The notes: generated by a model from the letters alone, not told the origin. A stretch of DNA of 19,152 bases from Gammaproteobacteria bacterium (GCA_016762995.1 JAESUT010000007.1:17359-36510), one strand, 5' to 3'. Shown: positions 6,701-13,048, counted from the first letter of the stretch. A program made the numbers and translations.

Positions 6701-9130
6701 CACATTCGCATCGACGTCCGGGGCGAGCACGAGAATCGCTTCAAGGGTTACCGGGGCATTGCTGATGCCCGACGTTGCAACATTGCTTCCCTGATACAGG
6801 ATAGTGGCACCGGCAGGAACATTGCTGAAACTAAGATTGACCCTTTCGTTATTCGCAGGTTTCACATTAATAACAAAACTGATGCGATTGACCTGAGTTT
6901 GACTATCAGCCATTTCAACATCTAATTCCGGGGCATCGGTAAAACCTTCGATGGTGAAACTGAGAGTCTGATCAACGCTGGCGCCATGTTCGTCCGAAAC
7001 CTGGTAACTAATGGATAGAACTTCTGACTCTCCATTGTTCAGACTGTCGAAGTAGTCAGGATTGATGGTTAGAGTGTTGCCGTTAACCGACCAACCACCC
7101 TTGCCGCTCTGCTCACTCACATTGATAGCATTCAGTATCGCTGTGCTATCCAGATCGCTGGCACCCGCTAGCAGATCTATAGTGAATGCCTCGTCCTCTT
7201 CGCTGACGCTGCTCATTAGCGCGGGAGCAATAGTCGGCGTATCGTTAGCACCTGTCACGGTAATCGTCGCTGTGGAGGAGGATTCACCTCCGTTGTTGTC
7301 GCTCATGCTGTAATCGACAACCACTTGTGCGCTTTCGCCTAGCCCTAGGTAGTCATAATCGCTGCCCGGTGACCAATCAATCTTGTTAGCAGCAATAGCG
7401 ACTGTGCCGAAACCACTATTGATAGTGGCTTGATCGACAGTGTGGGTATCGCTTACATCAACATCGGTATCGTTGGCCAATACATCGATTGTTATGCCTG
7501 TATTCTCTTCCGTGGTACCTGTATCCACATTGGCCACTGGTCCATCGTTTGAACCGGTTACCGTCAGCGTCAGAGTTGAAGAATCGATACCTCCATTGTT
7601 ATCGCTCATGGTGTAATCGATGACTACCTGCGCACTTTCACCAACCGCTAGATAGTCGTAGTCGCTACCCGGCAACCAGTCAATCTTATTCGCGACGATG
7701 GCAACTGTGCCGAAACCACTATTGATAGTAGCTTGATCTACGGTGTGGGTATCGCTTGCATCCACATCGGTGTCGTTGGCCAATACATCGACTGTTATGC
7801 CTGTATTCTCTTCAGTGGACTCTGCATCCAGAATAGCCACTGGATTGTCATTGGTACCGATAACTGTAATGTTTACTGTGGCAGTGCTGATATCACCATC
7901 AGCGTCTTCTATCTGATAAGTAAAACTATCGACAGCGGTTTCCCCAACGGCTAAATGCTGATAGCTGCCGCTTGGGTCATAATCGAAAGTGCCATCGGAA
8001 TTGAAAGTGAGCGCGCCAGTTGGTCCAGAGACTAAGCTTGCAGCACGCAAATAATCGGGAATTTCATCGCCGCCGGCACCATTGTCAACGAGTACATTAC
8101 CAGAGAGCGAAGTGTCTTCGTCGGTGGAGAAATGGTCTGGTTTCGCGATGATTGCTTCGTCTACAGGATTGGTCGAAACCCCGTCTACTGTCGTTTCGAT
8201 ACTTTCCCAGCCACTAGCAGCAAGGCCGAATGCATTGAAGCCGAAAGCCTGATCATCGGCTTCTCCGGAGCGTGCGTCAGTATGGTCTTCCAGAAATTGT
8301 AAATAAGCTGCGAGATCGTTTTGAAATGCTGGATCCAGCCATTCCGCTAAGGTGAGTTCTAGCTGTAGGGTATCGACACCCCAATTGCCATTGTAAGTAT
8401 CGGTCGCTCCGGAGTTTTCTGCCACCACATAGTGTCCGGTGTCGTCGCCACCCCACCCATAGAGCGAGTCATTTCCGGCACCACCGTCCAAATAATCATT
8501 GCTACTCTCGCCGCTTCCTTTAGAGCCAGTTCCCTTGGAACCAGACCCTTTAGAGCCCTTGCCTTTGGAAGCGCTGCCTGCGCTAGCCCAGCTTTCCCAA
8601 TACTCACCACCTGATTCTTTGCCTGAGCCTGAGCCGCCGCCTGAGCCGCCGCCTGATCCTTTGCCTGAGCCTGAGCCGCCGCCAGCAGGCGCACCCCAAC
8701 CCTTCCCGGCTCCCTTAATTTTTCCGTCACCGAGGAGTATGTCGTCTCCGTCACCACCTAGGAGGGTATCGCTTCCGTTGCCGCCAGCAAGAATATCGTT
8801 ACCGCCACCTCCTTCCAATACATCGTTTCCTTTGCCGCCATCAAGTAAATCGGCTTCGCCATCGCCATGGAGGCTATCGTCGTCTTTACCACCGCTTAGG
8901 ACATCCATCCCAGCGCCGCCAAACAACCGATCAAGGCCGGCTTCTCCTTTGAGGGAATCGTTGCCGTCGCCACCTTCCAGAAGGTCATTACCCTTGCCTC
9001 CCTTCAGTTCATCATCAGCGCCCAGCCCGAACAATTGATCATCACCGCCTTTGCCTTCAATCTTATCGGCTGCTTCAGTGCCAGTGAGTATGTCGTTCTT
9101 TTTGCTACCCTTAATCTTGTTGCTAGCCAT
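3743..9130 (-). CDS. Giant RTX / cadherin-like repeat protein, predicted type I secretion substrate
   Basis: A 1795-residue acidic protein with no Sec signal. Order: RTX nonapeptides (GGxGxDxLx type) at about 10-135; a Gly/Ser/Lys-rich linker at 136-208; one more RTX unit at 209-230; three VCBS/cadherin-like Ig domains at about 330-430, 431-531 and 532-632, the last two nearly identical; a fourth similar domain at 640-733; a further beta domain to about 840; an Ala-rich, probably helical segment at 905-1165; a beta-rich region of unknown fold at 1170-1690 with calcium-loop-like DTDGDGVV (1414) and DANGDGRVD (1585); and C-terminal RTX repeats at 1690-1735 ending in DNFIV, a typical type I secretion tail. 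It is likely secreted through an ABC/MFP/TolC exporter and folds on calcium outside the cell as an adhesin or surface protein. No catalytic motif is visible and no exporter genes are in the window. The start is supported by AAGGAA (TTCCTT on plus, 9139-9144), about 9 bases upstream of ATG. Confidence 0.9.
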   Translation of the reverse strand: MASNKIKGSKKNDILTGTEAADKIEGKGGDDQLFGLGADDELKGGKGNDLLEGGDGNDSLKGEAGLDRLFGGAGMDVLSGGKDDDSLHGDGEADLLDGGKGNDVLEGGGGNDILAGGNGSDTLLGGDGDDILLGDGKIKGAGKGWGAPAGGGSGSGKGSGGGSGGGSGSGKESGGEYWESWASAGSASKGKGSKGSGSKGTGSKGSGESSNDYLDGGAGNDSLYGWGGDDTGHYVVAENSGATDTYNGNWGVDTLQLELTLAEWLDPAFQNDLAAYLQFLEDHTDARSGEADDQAFGFNAFGLAASGWESIETTVDGVSTNPVDEAIIAKPDHFSTDEDTSLSGNVLVDNGAGGDEIPDYLRAASLVSGPTGALTFNSDGTFDYDPSGSYQHLAVGETAVDSFTYQIEDADGDISTATVNITVIGTNDNPVAILDAESTEENTGITVDVLANDTDVDASDTHTVDQATINSGFGTVAIVANKIDWLPGSDYDYLAVGESAQVVIDYTMSDNNGGIDSSTLTLTVTGSNDGPVANVDTGTTEENTGITIDVLANDTDVDVSDTHTVDQATINSGFGTVAIAANKIDWSPGSDYDYLGLGESAQVVVDYSMSDNNGGESSSTATITVTGANDTPTIAPALMSSVSEEDEAFTIDLLAGASDLDSTAILNAINVSEQSGKGGWSVNGNTLTINPDYFDSLNNGESEVLSISYQVSDEHGASVDQTLSFTIEGFTDAPELDVEMADSQTQVNRISFVINVKPANNERVNLSFSNVPAGATILYQGSNVATSGISNAPVTLEAILVLAPDVDANVDLQISAIGVDDSGNPVGEAAVDVLDVNYDVTMTTDTLLFNAIDQGMWEAGDAPQIGWHEYFPFVGTETEAWSSGKFNLIDIALNSDTIAGELLSFFQDTLDLATGEQQVAQGNVDQAIASKNTAHDKAVHVDAVVGAWNDYSFKNGIYSTAYIAWRAAQDLADGASNNSDADAATLADAEAHLSTLQSQRSSLEVAARISWQSWVPTPEFLDPFKGYWQTHTGHDPFKYALVIAKDTEIAAQKTAIYFIKLDAAGTEIVEGALQDAADLLKPAKDDALAAKNAAYTNANNLETAMNNDGFYDGQNVNSLTVIDAWADVVLKTTAIGVMEAILLTAKGATAVAQTAVNAAQSVIDTVDFNADFSFGVELYAKVGLQVDFTLDTGSVDASVSYELSTQAQHNLTTDTLAITPMFVNLVTGDSVAFSTISPNVTFYAGILYDVGANIDMFFDAAFTIAGSEPLFDISGAADGIRIQETIGMEGVITLVDLDSTDLGPFEVPFIQTLTEGIVSISVDIPNIQTQGTAAPFSDSYFKEGDLLTVDFSEITSAFFNFINAGIDFSPEIKAAFSGVLDGVDGDNVGFDSIMGAVGEVLSGIWDVLDGTADTDGDGVVPIFLLDATDETSTSLLHLNLVPDDLSGIDVNTGKFGFYVAYGESDPVVEVSIDIDQFVALVVNLALGNASGEVLNPLVKEYGLDLMLNLADVPKATGDEIKKYVDASFKFEYADLDVSSAWKFKQEFTLSVDDMVHLVTLEDGTSYMFSANDTDTLEIQNISQHDANGDGRVDYDIELVPKAMFSNDTELGLSLGYTLDFLKAELSAGLKIPLADIFGVPGAPTIPLSFLDIGLGPLLRVQGDLDILDIDIFENRFEFDLGSDTVTNGVAVIDDVINGTANDDVLVGNEGNDIFTGAGGNDLFVFGDNDGADVINDFSTGDVIDLLAVASIGSFADVVAVASDDGSNVIIDLGNGNDITLIGVSVANLHVDNFIV
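3926..4063 (-). repeat. C-terminal RTX calcium-binding repeats
   Basis: Residues about 1690-1735 contain GTANDDVLVGNEGNDIFTG and GAGGNDLFVFGD, followed by the DxINDFSTGDVIDL block that often precedes the type I secretion signal. This short block, together with the terminal DNFIV, is the expected export region. Confidence 0.88.
5636..6418 (-). other. Ala-rich, probably helical segment inside the RTX protein
   Basis: Residues about 905-1165 are rich in Ala, Gln, Lys, Asp and Asn, with heptad-like spacing (for example AEAHLSTLQSQRSSLEVAA and AKGATAVAQTAVNAAQ). It separates the Ig-like front half from the beta-rich back half. I recognise no family. It could be a rod, a coiled coil or part of a larger mixed domain. 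Confidence 0.5.
7223..7828 (-). repeat. Near-identical tandem 303-bp repeat coding for two cadherin-like domains
   Basis: Two 101-residue units (about residues 435-535 and 536-636) share EENTGIT, VLANDTDVD, DTHTVDQATINSGFGTVAI and MSDNNGG. At DNA level the same words recur exactly 303 bases apart, for example ACTGTGCCGAAACCACTATT at 7401 and again at 7704. The DNA similarity points to a recent duplication or gene conversion. Confidence 0.93.
8507..8725 (-). repeat. Low-complexity repeat coding for the Gly/Ser/Lys linker
   Basis: Residues about 136-208 are almost entirely G, S and K, built from GSGGG and KGSGS units, interrupted by an aromatic patch EYWESWAS near 176-183. On DNA a 42-base word starting GATTCTTTGCCTGAGCC (8613) recurs in part at 8655 (plus strand). 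This looks like a slippage-prone flexible linker between RTX units. Confidence 0.85.
8726..9103 (-). repeat. N-terminal RTX nonapeptide block
   Basis: Residues about 10-135 hold roughly a dozen glycine/aspartate nonapeptides (for example GGKGNDLLE, GGDGNDSLK, GGNGSDTLL, GGDGDDILL), expected to form a calcium-bound beta roll. Such arrays are usually C-terminal, and here the main array is at the extreme N-terminus. Several units carry Lys in the loop (GGKGND, GGKDDD). Confidence 0.93.
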
Positions 9131-9518
9131 GCTTCTGCTTCCTTATTATAGGAATTTCTTATTTGTGAGTATTTATTCAAAACTCTGCGTATGCCCAGCT
9201 TAATTTACACACCGGCACTTGTAAACAACTACCACCTTCGTCGAATTACCATAGACAATCAGCTTGAAAGATAGCCAATATCCATCAACGGTATGTTAGG
9301 AAATGAGCTTCAATTTCATTCGCCGGAGCCCCTTTTTGATCTAAATTTACACAACAAGATGGCTGCGCAATTCTCCTATAAGCCTGAGAGCACAGCAGCA
9401 TGACTAGAGACAGGGCAACTACCACACCAGCAATACCCATATCCCCTGTTCTCTCAACAAGAATAATATCCATTCTTACTATTGGACAGGGCAATGCAAT
9501 TTCGTTTAGTGTAATTCG
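9131..9518. other. Divergent intergenic region upstream of the RTX gene
   Basis: This 388-base gap should hold promoters for the RTX gene (minus) and the phosphotransferase (plus). On the minus strand TATAAT (plus ATTATA, 9145-9150) overlaps the RTX ribosome site region, too close to the ATG for a normal leader, so it may be fortuitous. A dyad, TTTACA-N10-TGTAAA, lies at 9204-9225. A possible weak plus-strand pair TTGGAC (9483-9488) / TTTAGT (9506-9511) would give an almost leaderless phosphotransferase mRNA. A 69-residue minus-strand frame (9285-9494) has one hydrophobic stretch but no ribosome site, and I leave it uncalled. Confidence 0.5.
9204..9225. promoter_or_regulatory. Dyad TTTACA-N10-TGTAAA, candidate operator
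   Basis: A perfect 6-base inverted repeat with a 10-base spacer lies 74-95 bases upstream of the RTX start codon. Its position and symmetry suit a dimeric regulator. The half-sites are in the opposite orientation to the TyrR box, and I do not assign a regulator. Confidence 0.35.
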
Positions 9519-10502
9519 ATGGCGCTTTCTGAAGATGAAATCAAATCAATTTGCAAAGATCTGCTCGGCTCGCAGCCGGATACAATTAGTTTCCCGGGAG
9601 GCACTTCGCGTGAATCCGTAAGGGTAGAGATCGCTGGGCGCGGACTGATCATTACTCGTCGGAAGAATTTACAGCGGGCCAAGCTGGAAGCTGGCGTACT
9701 GAGAATCCTCAATCAGAGAAATGCACCCGTCCCTCACCTAATCGCCTTCAAGGATAACTACCTAATTCAACAAGACGTAGGTAGAAACCGGCTAACCCAA
9801 GCCATGAATGCTAGTAGCAATCAGACAGTGCTCGCGCTGCTGGATTCAGCCTTAGGAAGCCTTCATTCAATACATCAGATTGGACGAGACAACAAACCGC
9901 TACAATCGACAGTGACTCTTGGAAATAAATCTGAATGGCTTGATACATTTGTTAGGTCAGCAGAGCGCTTGGGGGTGCAAATTGGCCAGCCCGCTCCCTC
10001 TCTCCAATATGACAAACTCACGGCCCTTTTAAAGGTAGAGCAGCCTCGATTCATCAAATGGGACGCTCGGCCTGGGAATGCAGTAGTAAGAGAGAACAAT
10101 AAGGTTATCTGGATCGATTGGGAACACTGCGGTCAACGCCATCCGCTGGACGATGCGGCATGGCTATTAACCGATGAGTACACGCCGCACTTGGAAGAGG
10201 CTGAGGCTGATTTGCTTGCTAAAATTTGCGATTCTTTTGGCAACGGCCTATCCAAAGAGCAGGCGCAAGAGTATTTATACGTTTATGGCACCCTGCATTC
10301 CAGTATTAGGTTGGCAATGATCCTACGCTATCATGCTAGAAGCGGCTGGCGTGACTATAACCAATGCCTGGAACTCGATACAGTTGGAGTGGTAAGAGAG
10401 CTGGCGCTCAGGGTAAGCAAGCGAGCGGCATGCTGGAGTAAAAAATCGCAATTGACTGAGCCTCTGTCTCCCTGGTTCGAAGGCTTGTTAGCAACACTGT
10501 AG
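9519..10502 (+). CDS. APH/choline-kinase-like phosphotransferase family protein
   Basis: A 327-residue cytoplasmic protein with the aminoglycoside-phosphotransferase-like kinase fold. The C-lobe shows the Brenner-type loop as KWDARPGN (180-187: catalytic Asp182, Asn187) and the metal-binding segment VIWIDWEHCG (196-205: Asp200), then DDAAWLL. Most relatives have H-x-D before the loop; here Lys180 stands in the His position. The N-lobe is less clear (GGTSRESVRVEI nucleotide-loop-like at 27-38, conserved Glu57). The family phosphorylates small hydroxylated compounds, including choline, homoserine, sugars and antibiotics; the substrate here is unknown and a resistance role should not be assumed. 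There is no obvious Shine-Dalgarno, and an in-frame TAG at 9507-9509 rules out a start further upstream. Confidence 0.8.
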   Translation: MALSEDEIKSICKDLLGSQPDTISFPGGTSRESVRVEIAGRGLIITRRKNLQRAKLEAGVLRILNQRNAPVPHLIAFKDNYLIQQDVGRNRLTQAMNASSNQTVLALLDSALGSLHSIHQIGRDNKPLQSTVTLGNKSEWLDTFVRSAERLGVQIGQPAPSLQYDKLTALLKVEQPRFIKWDARPGNAVVRENNKVIWIDWEHCGQRHPLDDAAWLLTDEYTPHLEEAEADLLAKICDSFGNGLSKEQAQEYLYVYGTLHSSIRLAMILRYHARSGWRDYNQCLELDTVGVVRELALRVSKRAACWSKKSQLTEPLSPWFEGLLATL

Positions 10503-10532
10503 CTACGGCTAGAATATTTTAATCAATACAAC

Positions 10533-10619
10533 TAGTGAGCGTCGTCGGCCACTTTCGCGCGGGGCCGTCACAGAGCTGGTTAGCTCTGCCATTCAGTCAG
10601 ATCTCTATTGCGCTCACTA
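10533..10619. repeat. Nested inverted-repeat element (possible MITE/REP-like or structured RNA)
   Basis: Perfect 9-base ends TAGTGAGCG (10533-10541) and CGCTCACTA (10611-10619) enclose two internal hairpins: CGGCC (10546-10550) with GGCCG (10563-10567), and CAGAGCT-GGTT-AGCTCTG (10571-10588). The whole can fold as a three-way junction. It lies between the 3' ends of two convergent genes. No T-tract follows, so it is not a plain intrinsic terminator. The outermost TA on each side could be a TA target duplication, but that is speculation. Confidence 0.6.
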
Positions 10620-10656
10620 AAATAATGGATACAGTCAGTACCCGAAAATTAGTTAC

Positions 10657-10673
10657 CTAGGCAAAAGCCTTAG
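10657..10673 (-). terminator. Weak hairpin after the MscS gene
   Basis: On the minus strand, CTAAGGC-TTTT-GCCTAG forms a short stem (one bulge) 12 bases after the MscS stop. An outer pair AGTTA/TAACT (10651-10655 and 10678-10682) could extend it. Only a loose TAATTTT follows, so termination here would be inefficient. Confidence 0.35.
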
Positions 10674-10684
10674 AAAATAACTGC

Positions 10685-11506
10685 TCAAGACAACATGCGC
10701 ACCTCGCACTGGGGGAACGGGATGGAAATATTTGCTTCACTCAGCGCATCTTTAATCGCCTGATTCGCAGCAAATCGAATTTGGTGGAATCTTTCGGTTT
10801 TTGCCCAAGCACGTATCGCGATATTGATCGCGCTGTCGCCAAACTCATCGATACCGATCTGAATTGCGCGCTCCTCACTCAAGCCATCCACCTTGGCAAG
10901 CTTCGCCGTGATGGCCGCTATAGCCGCATCGGTATCGCTGTCGTAGGCGACCCCAATCGAAAGCTCCAAGACTGTGTCTGTGTGGGAGTTATGGAGGATT
11001 TCTCCGACTATGTGCTTGTTCGGAATTAGAATCAGCTCTTCATCCTCATTACTTAACAATGTGTAGGCGAGATGAACTTCCTTCACTACGCCAAACACGC
11101 CCTCAATTCGGATCGTATCGCCCACCACAAACGGCCGACTAAAAATGATGCTAAGGCCCGCTCCGTAGTTTGACAAAAGGCCTTGCATCGCTAAACCAGC
11201 ACCCAAGCCTAAGGCACCGACCGCAGCGAGGAATGGGGTAACTTGTATTCCGAGTTTCGGCAGCGCGATAAGAACAGCACTGACGATGATGGCGATACGG
11301 GCAGCACTGGCAAAGAAGCGGCTAAGGGTTATATCTAGCGATTTCTTGCTGCAAAGAGCCAGCACCAAGCTACTTACCCACCTGCCGACGAAGACACCTA
11401 ATACCAGAACGAAAAGCGCGCCTAGTATCTGGAAGCTGTATGTGACCATATACGTCACAAACATGTTGTAGAGGTCGGTCACTAACTCCAATTCTTCTTG
11501 TCCCAT
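10685..11506 (-). CDS. Small-conductance mechanosensitive channel, MscS family
   Basis: A 273-residue inner-membrane channel that would open under membrane tension to release solutes during hypo-osmotic shock. It has three membrane segments: about 22-50, 67-88 and the pore-lining helix 91-126 with the Gly/Ala-rich AAVGALGLGAGLAMQGLLSN pattern, followed by FSRPFVVGDTIRIEG, the hallmark start of the MscS beta domain. The soluble part runs to the C-terminus. Its size matches the minimal E. coli MscS type with no extra sensory domain. It is transcribed divergently from the rRNA methyltransferase across 112 bases. Its ribosome site is weak (GAGAA). Confidence 0.95.
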   Translation of the reverse strand: MGQEELELVTDLYNMFVTYMVTYSFQILGALFVLVLGVFVGRWVSSLVLALCSKKSLDITLSRFFASAARIAIIVSAVLIALPKLGIQVTPFLAAVGALGLGAGLAMQGLLSNYGAGLSIIFSRPFVVGDTIRIEGVFGVVKEVHLAYTLLSNEDEELILIPNKHIVGEILHNSHTDTVLELSIGVAYDSDTDAAIAAITAKLAKVDGLSEERAIQIGIDEFGDSAINIAIRAWAKTERFHQIRFAANQAIKDALSEANISIPFPQCEVRMLS

Positions 11507-11618
11507 AATCTTTATTCTCTGTTGCTGATTAACTCGCGTATCATGTGAGTCTCGTATTCTGCCACGTCAACCCGCGCAGGCAAACAACAGGCTTCTCTAT
11601 CTCAGCAAGAATCTCCCC

Positions 11619-12605
11619 ATGAATTCAGACATCGACGAAAACTCAACGCAGGATGAAGGCATGGCGATGCTTGAAAATCGCCTTCGCAAAAATCAGCGGA
11701 TACTAGGAAAATGGGCGCGACAGCAGGATATCGAGTGCTTTCGTGTGTACGACCGCGATCTACCGGAGTATGCATTCGCTATCGACTGTTACGGGGAATA
11801 CGTGCAGATGGCGGAGTATCAGGCTCCGTCGGAGATCAGCGATGAAAAAGTGAACGCAAGACGAGAACAGGCCATCGCGGCCGTTCAAGAAGTCTTCGGG
11901 TTAGCGCGTGAAAATATTGTGCTGAAATCCCGCAAACGTCAGCGCGGCAGCCAACAATATGAGGTTCTGAGCCAGAGCAAATCATTCTTTGTCGTGAACG
12001 AGGGGCCCGCTCGACTCTGGATAAATTTAAAAGACTATCTGGACACCGGATTATTTCTGGATCATCGACCGATACGCCAGTTCATTCGCGAGAATGCTAA
12101 AGGCAAACGTTTCCTGAATTTATTCTGCTATACCGCTAGCGCCAGCGTACACGCTGCTCTAGGTGGCGCCACCTCTACATTGAGCATCGACCTTTCCAAC
12201 ACCTATCTCGATTGGGCACGACGAAATTTTCTTCTGAATAAGATAGGCAGCAAAAATAATCGCCTGAAGAAGGCTGACTGCATCGACTATCTCAGCTCGA
12301 AATATGAAAAATTTGATTTGATATTCCTAGACCCGCCTACTTTTTCTAACTCGAAAAGCAGCAGCAACGTTTTGGATATTCAAAAAGATCACGGCACGCT
12401 GATCTGCAATGCCATGAACAAATTAGAGAGAGACGGCCTACTAATTTTCTCAACCAATAAGCTCAACTTTACACTAGAAAGCGAAAGCCTAAAGAAATTC
12501 GAGATTCGTGACTACACTAAATTCAGTCTCGGTAAGGATTTCCAGCGGCGCAAAATTCATCAGACCTGGCTTATCAGCCATAAATGGTCACCCCAGACTT
12601 ACTAG
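11619..12605 (+). CDS. rlmK: Standalone RlmK-type 23S rRNA methyltransferase
   Basis: A 328-residue class I SAM-dependent methyltransferase that matches, from memory, the C-terminal half of E. coli RlmKL (the half that makes m7G2069 in 23S rRNA). Landmarks: FENRLRKN-like start (MLENRLRKNQ, 17-26); PUA-like/linker region with DLPEYAFAID; GLFLDHR (144-150); SAM motif I FLNLFCYTASASVHAALGG (165-183); DLSNTYLDWARRN (191-203); catalytic LDPPTFSNSK (237-246). It lacks the THUMP domain and the RlmL half that adds m2G2445, and neither is in the neighbouring sequence. Separate RlmK and RlmL proteins are known in some bacteria, so this is a split version and not a broken gene. The start has no strong Shine-Dalgarno. 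Confidence 0.9.
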   Translation: MNSDIDENSTQDEGMAMLENRLRKNQRILGKWARQQDIECFRVYDRDLPEYAFAIDCYGEYVQMAEYQAPSEISDEKVNARREQAIAAVQEVFGLARENIVLKSRKRQRGSQQYEVLSQSKSFFVVNEGPARLWINLKDYLDTGLFLDHRPIRQFIRENAKGKRFLNLFCYTASASVHAALGGATSTLSIDLSNTYLDWARRNFLLNKIGSKNNRLKKADCIDYLSSKYEKFDLIFLDPPTFSNSKSSSNVLDIQKDHGTLICNAMNKLERDGLLIFSTNKLNFTLESESLKKFEIRDYTKFSLGKDFQRRKIHQTWLISHKWSPQTY

Positions 12606-12649
12606 TGATCAACTTGCGTTGCTGCAACTTGCGGCTTAACATCCATTCC

Positions 12650-13048
12650 ATGAAAACTGCTATCAACATCACGCGTCTGCTTTGCCTCCTCCTGAGCCTA
12701 CAGTCTGCTACCGCCCTAGCGCAAGAAACTAGCCTCTCTCAGCTTATCGGATCTTGGGGGGGGGCGTTGGTAATCGGCGAAGATGATCAAGGTCTTGTCT
12801 TCAATTTCTCCCTGCTAGAGGGCGAATACGCAGCTAGCATAATCAGCGATGGACTAGGCATCTATGGCATGCCTGCGGACAGAGTGAGCCTCAATGGACT
12901 CTCGCTCACAGTAGTGATTAGCAGACTAGATGTTGAATTCACCGGCACCTTGCGGTTCGACGAGGCGGGCGAGAAATTGCTGCGTATTGACGCAAACTGG
13001 TTTCAAGGAAGTGAGATGGTGCCGGTGGTATTGCGACCGGTTAAGTAA
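12650..13048 (+). CDS. Small secreted protein of unknown function
   Basis: A 132-residue protein with a clear signal peptide (LLCLLLSLQSATALA, cleavage near residue 24). The mature part is beta-rich and contains LIGSWGGALV, followed by alternating strands (SLTVVISRLDVEFTGTLRF). It resembles small lipocalin-like or beta-barrel domains sometimes fused to secreted hydrolases, but I cannot name the family. An in-frame ATG at 12584 overlaps the methyltransferase gene and would put 22 polar residues before the signal peptide, so I use 12650, although its ribosome site is poor. Nine consecutive G at 12756-12764 sit within codons 36-39. It follows rlmK by 44 bases and may be cotranscribed. Confidence 0.75.
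   Translation: MKTAINITRLLCLLLSLQSATALAQETSLSQLIGSWGGALVIGEDDQGLVFNFSLLEGEYAASIISDGLGIYGMPADRVSLNGLSLTVVISRLDVEFTGTLRFDEAGEKLLRIDANWFQGSEMVPVVLRPVK
12756..12764 (+). repeat. G9 homopolymer tract inside a secreted-protein gene
   Basis: Nine G in a row encode the end of Trp36, Gly37, Gly38 and the first base of Ala39. Gain or loss of one G would shift the frame soon after the signal peptide. Such tracts can act as phase-variation switches in other bacteria, but whether this one does is not shown here. Confidence 0.9.

Noticed and set aside
8359..8757. 132-residue minus-strand Ala/Gln-rich frame
   Set aside because: It is an out-of-frame reading of the low-complexity linker of the RTX gene. 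The RTX frame is continuous with recognised domains on both sides.
8499..9038. 179-residue plus-strand proline-rich frame
   Set aside because: This is the antisense shadow of Gly/Asp-rich RTX repeats; the Pro/Ser richness comes from reverse-complement glycine codons.
9145..9150. TATAAT as the RTX -10 box
   Set aside because: It lies about 14 bases from the ATG and next to the ribosome site, leaving too short a leader for a normal promoter, and no -35 is at the right distance.
9285..9494. 69-residue minus-strand frame with one hydrophobic stretch (GIAGVVVALSLVMLL)
   Set aside because: Possible small membrane protein, but there is no ribosome site, no family resemblance and an unremarkable position in a divergent promoter gap. 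It would need conservation in relatives.
10571..10588. tRNA D-arm-like words (AGAGC, GGTTAGCTC)
   Set aside because: No acceptor, anticodon or T-arm in the right places, and no GGTTCGAATC; the words belong to a perfect local hairpin.
12584..12649. Upstream ATG start for the small secreted protein
   Set aside because: It overlaps the methyltransferase gene and puts 22 non-hydrophobic residues before a clear signal peptide that has its own Met.
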